A stretch of DNA of 64,000 nucleotides from Smittia aterrima (Eukaryota; Arthropoda; Insecta; Diptera; Chironomidae): NCBI GenBank assembly GCA_033063855.1, contig CP093831.1, positions 23,684,001-23,748,000 of the forward strand, written 5' to 3'. Position 1 is the first letter of the stretch. Each line of letters starts with the position of its first letter. This document shows, piece after piece, positions 1 to 7,758 of the stretch. The translations under genes and the position numbers were made by a program. The notes beneath the pieces are model-generated. The model was not told the origin of the DNA, ran no database searches, and was given only the letters and a program-made list of their open reading frames with translations.

Positions 1-1
1 A

Positions 2-682
2 TGCAGTGCTTGCGTCAGTTCATTTGCAACAAAAATTGGATTAACAAAGCATGAAAAGGGGTTTCATAGTAAATTGAAGTTCTATTGCGATATTTGTGGC
101 AAAATAAATAAAGTTAAGACAGATCTACAAAGGCACATAAACACTCATCTCAAAGTGCCTTGCCCGATTTGCGAGCGAATGTTGGCTGGTCATCGTCTTA
201 AAGAACACATTGAACAGCATTCGGACAAAGCAAAGTTTAAATGCAACGTTTGTGAGAAAATTTGCTCTAGTAAGATCAATCTTCAACGACATAAGAAAAA
301 AAAGCACGAGATTGATCAAGTTCAGTGTGACTTGTGTGCTAAGATATTTCAAAATATATTTTCAATAAAAGTACACATGAAGACCCATTTGATTATTCCA
401 TGTCCACTCTGCAGAAGGACAATGCCCAAACAAAATTTAAATGAGCACATGAAAAGAATTCATTCATCAGGAGAAAAGTCTTGTCACATCGCGAACTGCA
501 GACAAAGGTTTATGAATATCGAAGAACTTAAGAAGCACGAGAAAATTCATATCGGACCTCAAAACTACAAATGCCCGAAGTGCAGTTATCAAACTAAAAA
601 ATTACAAGCTATAACAATGCACTGTGCATTTTGCACATCGAAAAAAGAGCACACGAAATTTAAATTTATGAAATCTTCCTAA
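2..682 (+). CDS. C2H2 zinc-finger protein, copy 1 (5' end outside window)
   Basis: The frame is open from base 2 to the TAA at 680-682, so the start lies left of the window. It encodes 226 residues of closely packed C2H2 fingers in the same order as the C-terminal half of copies 2 and 3, including the family-typical fingers that open VPCP-I/L-C. It is closer to copy 3 than to copy 2: the first 40 bases nearly repeat the sequence around 3092-3130. By family, a nuclear DNA-binding regulator; no target can be inferred. Two oddities: the linker after SGEKS lacks two codons (Leu-Ala) present in both other copies, and the last finger has lost its normal His pair and ends in an unrelated lysine-rich tail. 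An AATAAA at 682-687 overlaps the stop codon. Confidence 0.85.
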   Translation, partial: CSACVSSFATKIGLTKHEKGFHSKLKFYCDICGKINKVKTDLQRHINTHLKVPCPICERMLAGHRLKEHIEQHSDKAKFKCNVCEKICSSKINLQRHKKKKHEIDQVQCDLCAKIFQNIFSIKVHMKTHLIIPCPLCRRTMPKQNLNEHMKRIHSSGEKSCHIANCRQRFMNIEELKKHEKIHIGPQNYKCPKCSYQTKKLQAITMHCAFCTSKKEHTKFKFMKSS

Positions 683-744
683 ATAAATGAATATTATTAC
701 CTTAGAACTGTTTTTGGTTTTCGGCTTTCACTTGTTAGTTTCAA

Positions 745-877
745 CTTCCAGGTAAAAAGAATTTTCACCTTTTGTTTATTAATTTTAAGTTAAAAGAAGC
801 AGAAAACTGATTTGAGACTTCATTCCAAGTTCTACTTTCGATCAGTTCACATCTACAGAAATTTTTTTTTGCTCGAT
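745..877 (+). repeat. Duplicated upstream/5' UTR block, unit A (before zinc-finger copy 2)
   Basis: This segment and the one at about 2311-2441 are recognisable copies. Both run from a CAGGTA motif followed by TTTTCACC, through TTTGAGAC and TTCCAAGTTCTACTTTCGA, to a T-run and GCTCGAT directly before the start ATG. The copy shows that the tandem duplication included the promoter-proximal region. TCAGTT at 842-847 fits the arthropod initiator, which would give a leader of about 34 nt. Confidence 0.75.
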
Positions 878-2167
878 ATGGAAAATAATTCGCAGGAAGT
901 TGTTGCCAACATCAAACAAGAGATCGAAGATGTAACAGTTCTCGATCAGTTCACATTATTAGAACCATTTGAGGGGAACGTCAAACACGAACCAGAAAGA
1001 CATTTTGTTTTCATAATGCCAGACGATCCTGAACCAGAGTTCGATGAATTGAAAGAAGTGAAAATAACTTTGAGGAAATTTGATAAAAAGTGGAAAACTA
1101 AATCTGAGTTGTTCGGAAAGTATTTCTTTTGTGGCAAGTGTGATGTTGTAACAAAACAAGCTGGTCACTTAAGCAGCCATTCCAGAGCTTGTAAAATTCT
1201 CCCAAAATGTGAAAAATGTTTTTCGATGAGCAAATCAGAAATTATCAAAGAATGCGGTTTTTGTGACTCCAAGTTTAACTGCAACAACTGTAAATCATAT
1301 CATATCGACCAAGTTCATCGAAAAGGATCTAATTGGAATTGCACGAAATGCGATTACAAAACTTTAAATAAACAAAAACTAAAAGATCATTTTCAGTCTC
1401 ACGTGAAGAAGTTTTCATGCGAAACTTGCAAACGAAACTTCTCACTCAATTATCAATTAAAGAATCATCAGCAGAATCAACGCCACGGAGTTTTCTCGTT
1501 GAAACCAGAAGTAAAGTTCGAATGTAAATTTTGCAACAGTTCATTTGCATCTAAGAGAAGTGTAATAAAACATGAGAAAGGAGTTCATAGTCAAATGAAG
1601 TTGCATTGCGATATTTGTGGCAAAATATTCAAAAGTAAGTTTCATCTATATATCCACATGGGAACTCATCTAAAAGTTCCTTGCCCGATTTGTCAGGTCA
1701 TGATAGCAGAGGCTCGTCTTCATATACACTCAAAATTGCATTCGACTTCTGCAAACTTTAAATGTGACGCTTGCGATAAAGTTTGTAACAGCAAAGCCAA
1801 TCTTAGTGAACATAAAATGAGAGTGCATGAGATTAATCAAGTTCAGTGTGATTTGTGTTCTGAAATAGTTAAAAACAAACGTGTACTTAAGCTACACATG
1901 GCGAAGCATTTTAAGGTTCCATGTCCACTGTGCAGAAAGCCAATGGCCAAATCTAACTTGAGACTACATATGAAAGCAATTCACTCATCAGGAGAGAAGT
2001 CTCTGGCTTGTCACATCAAGCAATGTTCACGAAGATTTAAAAATATCAAGGAATTGAAGGAGCATGAAAAAATTCACATCGGACCGCAAATTTGCAGATG
2101 CCCGAAGTGCGATCATCAAACAAAACAATTCAATAAAATGGAGGATCACATGAAAAGAAAACATTAA
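878..2167 (+). CDS. C2H2 zinc-finger protein, copy 2 (intact, single exon)
   Basis: The first ATG in frame is at 878 and the TAA at 2165-2167, giving 429 residues without introns. The N-terminal 75 residues are acidic and finger-free, with two sumoylation-type motifs, IKQE (Lys13) and VKHE (Lys36), then MPDDPEPE. From about residue 85 there are roughly twelve zinc fingers, mostly C2H2. The first is an imperfect C2HC type (CGKCD...HSRAC), followed by a compact Cys-rich stretch. Later fingers alternate between conventional ones and the VPCP type. By family it is a nuclear sequence-specific DNA-binding factor. The N-terminal block lacks the cysteines of a ZAD domain, so this is not a standard dipteran ZAD-ZNF. 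An AATAAA lies at 2227-2232. Which genes it controls cannot be read from the sequence. Confidence 0.92.
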   Translation: MENNSQEVVANIKQEIEDVTVLDQFTLLEPFEGNVKHEPERHFVFIMPDDPEPEFDELKEVKITLRKFDKKWKTKSELFGKYFFCGKCDVVTKQAGHLSSHSRACKILPKCEKCFSMSKSEIIKECGFCDSKFNCNNCKSYHIDQVHRKGSNWNCTKCDYKTLNKQKLKDHFQSHVKKFSCETCKRNFSLNYQLKNHQQNQRHGVFSLKPEVKFECKFCNSSFASKRSVIKHEKGVHSQMKLHCDICGKIFKSKFHLYIHMGTHLKVPCPICQVMIAEARLHIHSKLHSTSANFKCDACDKVCNSKANLSEHKMRVHEINQVQCDLCSEIVKNKRVLKLHMAKHFKVPCPLCRKPMAKSNLRLHMKAIHSSGEKSLACHIKQCSRRFKNIKELKEHEKIHIGPQICRCPKCDHQTKQFNKMEDHMKRKH

Positions 2168-2310
2168 ATTGAATTGAAATTATCGCGAAGAAACAGTTTT
2201 TGTCATTCAGTTAATAGAAGCCGAACAATAAAGAAGCGTTTTAAAGATCATTCGTGTTTGTATTTACTGGTCATCGACGGGAAGCTTAGTTTAGAATTTT
2301 TTTCTGTCAG

Positions 2311-2441
2311 GCTTTCAGGTAGAAAAGGATTTTTCACCCTTCGTTTATTATTTTTACTTGAGACCATGCAGAAAAATGATTTGAGACATTCCAAGTTCTA
2401 CTTTCGACCAGTTCACATCTAAAGATTTTTTTTTGCTCGAT
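2311..2441 (+). repeat. Duplicated upstream/5' UTR block, unit B (before zinc-finger copy 3)
   Basis: Partner of the block at 745-877. The order of matched words is the same up to the ATG. The initiator-like word is CCAGTT here (2408-2413) instead of TCAGTT, so the promoter may have changed strength. Confidence 0.75.
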
Positions 2442-3767
2442 ATGGAAAATAAATCGCAGGCCAACATTGTTGCCAACATCAAACAAGAAATAGAAAATGA
2501 AAAAGTTCTCGATCAGTTCACATTATTAGAACCATTTGAGGGGAACGTCAAACACGAACCTGAAAGACATTTCGTTTTTATTATGCCAGACGATCCTGAA
2601 CCAGAGATCGAAGAATTGAAAGAAGTGAAAATAATTTTGAGGAAATTTGATAGAACATGGAAAAATAAATCTGAGTTGTTCGGAAAGTATTTCTTTTGTG
2701 CCAAGTGTGACTTTGTAACAAAAAGAGCTAACAGCTTGAGCAGGCATGTAAAAGAATGCAAAGATCGTCGAATAAGTAAAAAATGTTTGTCGATAGAAAA
2801 ATCTGAAAATTTAATAGAATGCGAGTTTTGTGACCTCATGTTCGACTGTGACAACTGCAAGACGATTCATATTCCTAAAATTCATCGCAAGGACTCAAGT
2901 TGGCATTGCACGAAATGCGATTACAAAACTTTAAACAAAGCAAATCTAAAAGTTCATTTTCAGTCTCACGTGAAGAAATTTTCATGCGAGACTTGCAAAC
3001 AAAAATTTTCACTCAATTGGCAACTAAAGAGTCATCAGCAGCAGCATCGACACGGAGTCTTCGCCACGAAGCATGAAACGAAGTTTGAATGCAGTGCTTG
3101 CGTCAGTTCATTTGCAACTAAAATAGGATTAAGACAACACGAACATGGGTTTCATAGTAACTTGAAGTTCTATTGTGATATTTGTGGTAAAACCTATAAA
3201 TCTAGAGGAAATTTTTTATCACACATAAAAACTCATCTCAAAATGCCTTGCCCGATTTGCGAGCGAATGTTGGCCAGTCATCGTCTCGAAGAACACATTG
3301 AACAGCATTCGGGCAAAAAAAAGTTTAAATGCGACGAATGCGAGAAAATTTGCTCTAGTAAGATCAATCTATATTTGCATAAGAAAGCAAAGCATGAGAT
3401 TGATGAAGTTCAATGCGATTTGTGTGCTGAGATATTTCAAAATAAACTTTTATTTAGAATGCACATAAGGATGCATTTGATTGTTCCATGTCCAATGTGC
3501 AGAAGGCTAATGGCAAAACATAATTTAAATTGGCACATGAAAAGAATTCATCCATCAGGAGAGAAGTCTCTGGCTTGTCACATCGCGAAATGCAAACAAA
3601 GGTTTATGAACATCGAAGATCTTAAGAAGCACGAGAAAATTCATATCGGACCTCGAATCTACAAATGCACGAAGTGCAATCATCAAACAAAAGAACTCCG
3701 TAATATGTTGGTTCACATGAAGAGAAAAGATCACAAAAAAAGAGTTCGAGAACTATTTTTAAATTAA
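2442..3767 (+). CDS. C2H2 zinc-finger protein, copy 3 (intact, single exon)
   Basis: ATG at 2442 to TAA at 3765-3767, 441 residues, one exon. It has the architecture of copy 2: an acidic N-terminal module with IKQE (Lys14) and VKHE (Lys37), a nearly invariant stretch from LDQF to MPDDPEPE, then about twelve zinc fingers ending in YKCTKC...HMKRKDH. It carries three extra N-terminal residues relative to copy 2 and a short basic tail after the last finger. Divergence from copy 2 is concentrated inside the fingers rather than in the N-terminal module, as expected if the copies changed DNA specificity but kept a common partner; that is inference. The polyadenylation signal AATAAA at 3766-3771 overlaps the stop codon. 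Confidence 0.92.
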   Translation: MENKSQANIVANIKQEIENEKVLDQFTLLEPFEGNVKHEPERHFVFIMPDDPEPEIEELKEVKIILRKFDRTWKNKSELFGKYFFCAKCDFVTKRANSLSRHVKECKDRRISKKCLSIEKSENLIECEFCDLMFDCDNCKTIHIPKIHRKDSSWHCTKCDYKTLNKANLKVHFQSHVKKFSCETCKQKFSLNWQLKSHQQQHRHGVFATKHETKFECSACVSSFATKIGLRQHEHGFHSNLKFYCDICGKTYKSRGNFLSHIKTHLKMPCPICERMLASHRLEEHIEQHSGKKKFKCDECEKICSSKINLYLHKKAKHEIDEVQCDLCAEIFQNKLLFRMHIRMHLIVPCPMCRRLMAKHNLNWHMKRIHPSGEKSLACHIAKCKQRFMNIEDLKKHEKIHIGPRIYKCTKCNHQTKELRNMLVHMKRKDHKKRVRELFLN

Positions 3768-4603
3768 TAAAAGCAAAAATTGCGTCAATTTTCTTTATTC
3801 CAACTTTTGTTCCTAAGCGAGTTATAAAATTTCTACAAACATCAAAAAGTTACATTAAACTTCAAAAAGTGTGTAATGGACTTTAAATTCAAAACAAACT
3901 TTTTTTTCGTTGAGCTGACGTCAAAGAAATATTTTTCTAAGTTCTAATCTGATTAAAAAAATTCCTCCTAAATAAATAATAATCTAAGTTAATAGATAGG
4001 ACCTTTCATTAGTTTCACTGCTTGTTCCATAAATTCTGCGTGGGATTGATTTAATAAACTCTTTCTTCATTGATTCGCCTTTAACATTCATAAAATATTG
4101 ATTTATAGATAAAATTCTTTCGCTATTTCAAATAAGCTTTCAACATTCACAGATTACTTCGTTTCTAACTTAAAGTCATCGAAATCTTTCCACCAACAAA
4201 GCAATGAACACGAATTTCCTCAAGCAAAAGCGTTGAAGTGTTCAAGGAATTTCGTTGAGCAAAGCTTCGTTGCGTCAATAAATAAATAAATCTTTCTTGA
4301 GTTTCTTTCTGAACAATTTCCATTAATAAATATTTGGCTAATAAACAACAAGGAAGAAACATCTCTTCGAGATTTTTCGCTAACATTCTTTGAAGTCTCT
4401 TCTCAGAGAAGCGACATAAATAAACTCTTTTTCGTTTTCCTTTGTATCTCACGACGATTCATGTAATAAATAAAACTTTCATGGCGCTAAAGCTTGTTAT
4501 CGACTTTTCCTATTTCATTTTCATGTTAATACTTAAAGAGAGTGGTCCAAGGAAAGTTCCCTTCGAACTCGTGCGGATGTGAATTGATTGTTAAAAAAGC
4601 AAA
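3768..4603. other. Intergenic, between zinc-finger copy 3 and the BTB gene
   Basis: AT-rich spacer between convergent genes. It holds the 3' end of copy 3 and presumably the 3' UTR of the minus-strand BTB gene. A 95-codon minus frame at 4165-4452 has no recognisable domain and sits in sequence with many direct TTTCTT/AAATAAA words. I see no further gene. Confidence 0.5.
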
Positions 4604-5668
4604 TTATTCAAAGATACATGCCAAGACCCAACAGCAATTCAGACAGCAGTTGCTTCCTTTATCACCGTTTGCTATCTTTTCATTGTAGTTTCTCATCTTC
4701 TTCGAATAACTTTTCGGGTTGCTTCTGTTGGAAAGATGAATTGGCATTTCTGCAAAGTCTGGTCGAGCTTTCTTAAAGTTAAGCAACATTGAGTTTTGTT
4801 CTTCAGGAAGATTTGAGTTTCTCTTCTTCGTGAAGAAGTTTTCAATCAATTGAGTCTCAGCTGGATCGAGGAGACTAACTCTATCTCGACACTTTTTGAA
4901 ATCATCGTAAGACATTAGAAGATATCTTGGAGTGTAAATCAATCCGCCCAAGACTCGCCTTCGATTCTCCTCTGACGATTCAATCATTTTTCTTTCACAT
5001 TCCTTGCTGCTCCACTCGGCCAGCAAGTCGAAAATGATTGTTTCTGAAGGTAACTGTAGCGCTTCTCTCTTGACGATAATCTCGAGCTCCTCGAATCGAA
5101 GTGTTCGCAATTCTGGCTGCGGCAATATCTCAGAGGCGTTTTGATCAATGAACTGGAGAGTATTATAAAACATTGCATTTAAATATTCCTCGGCGGACGA
5201 AGGCTTCGCTACTTTCGTTTGTACTGTTGTCGTGTTGTAATATCTTAAAGCTTTAAAAACATCGATGACGTTCTCCACGGCCAACTTCATGTCGAGCTCT
5301 TTCGCACAAGCGATAATCAAATCGTGACATTGAAACGTCGAGGCGAGTTCTAGAATATTTAAAGTGTTCTTCGCATCTTCGTTAAATCGAATAAACTTTG
5401 TTTCAATGAATCTGACGAGAGCTTCGAAGTTGGTTGGATTGACGTTGCTTTGATTTATCGTGAATTTCTCTGCTCGAACGAGTCGGGAAAGTTCTGTATT
5501 CGAATTGAGGATTGACAGTCGATCAGCTCTCACGCTATAATTCTCCTTGTTGCCCAAGACGATGAAATCGACGTAGGACGAGTCGGTCGCAATTTCTGTA
5601 AGCGGAGGGGCCGAAGGAACTTTCTTCTCATCGTCGGGATTTTCCGGGGCGTTAAAAGGCTTTCCCAT
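4604..5668 (-). CDS. BTB-BACK domain protein with Cys-rich C-terminus
   Basis: A single-exon frame of 354 residues. The ATG at 5668 is fixed by an in-frame TGA two codons upstream. A proline-rich leader (residues 1-30) precedes a BTB/POZ fold (about 32-140, starting SSYVDFIVLG). A BACK domain follows (about 165-285, with SEILPQPEL, LPSETIIFDLLAEWS and IYTPRYLLMS). BTB-BACK proteins usually dimerise and act as substrate adaptors for Cullin-3 ubiquitin ligases, but no Kelch repeats or PHR domain follow here. Instead there is a basic linker and a C-terminus with four cysteines in eleven residues (CCLNCCWVLAC), which could be S-acylated and anchor the protein to a membrane. An intron acceptor (GTTCTTTCAG) lies about 25 nt upstream of the ATG on the minus strand, so a 5' UTR intron is likely. 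Confidence 0.88.
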   Translation of the reverse strand: MGKPFNAPENPDDEKKVPSAPPLTEIATDSSYVDFIVLGNKENYSVRADRLSILNSNTELSRLVRAEKFTINQSNVNPTNFEALVRFIETKFIRFNEDAKNTLNILELASTFQCHDLIIACAKELDMKLAVENVIDVFKALRYYNTTTVQTKVAKPSSAEEYLNAMFYNTLQFIDQNASEILPQPELRTLRFEELEIIVKREALQLPSETIIFDLLAEWSSKECERKMIESSEENRRRVLGGLIYTPRYLLMSYDDFKKCRDRVSLLDPAETQLIENFFTKKRNSNLPEEQNSMLLNFKKARPDFAEMPIHLSNRSNPKSYSKKMRNYNEKIANGDKGSNCCLNCCWVLACIFE

Positions 5669-7758
5669 GACTCAACAGTTTTATTGTGAAGATCTGAAAG
5701 AACATGAAACACATTGTGAGACTTAAACCTTAAATGCAATATCGTCTTTAACTGATTAACTTCAAATATTTGCACAAATAAAGTTAATTAGTTTCTCTTA
5801 TCGTCGCTTTAGCAAGTGCAAACACAACAAGAACTTGCCCCGTCGCATCGATAACAAGACCCAAACAAACTTTAAAGTAAAGAAACGCAGTCTGATAAGA
5901 ATATTTAGTGGCAAGAGATAGTTTGTTTGCTTTTCATTTCGTTCCGGGAATGTTTGAAGAAGAAGAAGCTAAAAAGGATTTTGAATCGAGTTCAAACTTC
6001 CCGCAAACATCAACCTCACAAATGACATCGAATGTTGTTAATTATTATCTTTATGTTCCCAACAAGTGAACTTGCATGTTTTTATTTTTGTTTGGTGAAA
6101 CCTTCGTTGTTAATAATCCCGACAACCTCATCCCACTGGCTCTTGCAATTTTGCATTCATAAATCGATGAATAATAATCCTTGAGGTTAGACGCAACTGT
6201 GGTTGTGCTAGTTTGTTTTGTTTATGCTCTTCCATGTTATCGTAATTTTCGCTCCCGTTGAAGCTTCAAACTTTTTAGTACGCAGAAGCCGAATCGACAA
6301 GTGCTCATCGAGCGAGAGAGGAAGATTGTGAAAGAGAAGGAAAGGAAAATATTAATCAGAAGGAAATAAAAATATTTTCGCCCTTCATCGATTGATTCAA
6401 TTGTTGTGATTCACGGAAAATGTTTTTTATTCCAACATATGCTGATCAAATTGCTTTATTATTCTTCTTTAATTTGATTGATTCAAGGAGCAGATATTAA
6501 AGATTTTCCATGTTTCGCGAAACTTCCTTCTTGACCTACTTAATAATTTTCACTAGAACTCTTTTTTCTCTTCACAATTCTCACTCAATCTTGCGAAAAA
6601 TCGTCGAGATTTAAAGCTTACGACATTTCCCATGAACTCTTATGAAGAATTTTCCGATGACTCACCTTAAAAAAATTAATTCTGATTCAAACAGCAGAAA
6701 AATCACTCGAAACCTTCTCTCGTCTCGGAGAAATGATGTTGTCGCCGTCAGAAGAAAAACTGAGAAAATGTTTCTGAATATTTTTTTTTCTTTCACGAAA
6801 AGCTGATGCGGACAGAGCTCAATTTCGACACAATTCGGGTGTTTTCGTAACTTCGGATTTATTCTCTCGGGCTCGGTTCACAGTAGAAGGAAAGTGAGTT
6901 ACTCAATTTCAAAAATGTTGATCCCAGAGCGGGAAAATAGAAATAATTTCACAGAAAATGCGCACGACCTGTTCGAGAAGGAACAGGTTAATAAAAAAAG
7001 ACTGAGAACTATGTCAAAACTCGCAAATGATTCGAAGCATTTCGGCAGCAATTAACATGTCACAATTCTACGATAATTTAATCAACTTTTTATCAGTTTC
7101 TGGCTACGCTACACGAATATCTTTCGCTAATGGCTAATTATTGTGTTATCGATCATTGTGGATTATCGAGTCTTCCGGGTGAGTTTGATGTAGAACAAAA
7201 TGTTGTAAAATATTTTACACAACCGCGAGAAAAAAAGTTTCAATTAACATTTGATAGAAAACAGTTTTTCTTTACGCAATAACATCTGAATGAACTCCTA
7301 ACGGTTTTTAAAAATTGAATAATTAGAACCGTACAAAGGTTTTCAAAGAGATACAAATGTTTTCAAAGAGGTTTTTCCGTTAAAAATAATTTAAATTCTT
7401 AAAAAAGCGCTTTCTGGGGCAGTTGAATTTCAAAAAATACTTCAACTTGCAGCTAATTTTTTGCAAGCGACTGCTGCTCCATCTTTTGGCGGACATCAGT
7501 ATTTTATTTTTCATCAACAAGTAAAGAATATTTTCATAGTTTTCTTTTAATTAACAAACAACGAGAAGCACAAATCAGATTTAAAGTATTTTTTAAAGTA
7601 ATTGAAGTCATTCCTTAGTTGAATCAATCAAAGTTGACAAATGGAAACGCGAATTTGAGGAGAAATTTGAAAACATAGTGAATGTCAATTGATCTTGTGA
7701 TAACAATCTTCTGAATCAGGAATCATTTACCAAGTGCCTAAATAAATTGTACAACAAG
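5669..7758. other. Divergent intergenic region, BTB gene and PLC-gamma
   Basis: Holds the 5' UTR and promoter of the minus-strand BTB gene and of PLC-gamma on +. Near the right end an acceptor-like CTGAATCAG at 7711-7719 precedes the PLC-gamma ATG, so PLC-gamma may have an upstream non-coding exon. A perfect 8-bp inverted repeat, ACCTGTTC/GAACAGGT with a 6-nt spacer, sits at 6967-6988. I found no other gene. Confidence 0.45.

Noticed and set aside
125..352. Minus-strand frames opposite the zinc-finger and PLC-gamma exons
   Set aside because: They mirror conserved coding sequence on the other strand and show no family features.
4165..4452. Minus-strand frame of 95 codons after the BTB gene
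   Set aside because: Lies in the expected 3' UTR with repeated AAATAAA/TTTCTT words and no domain.
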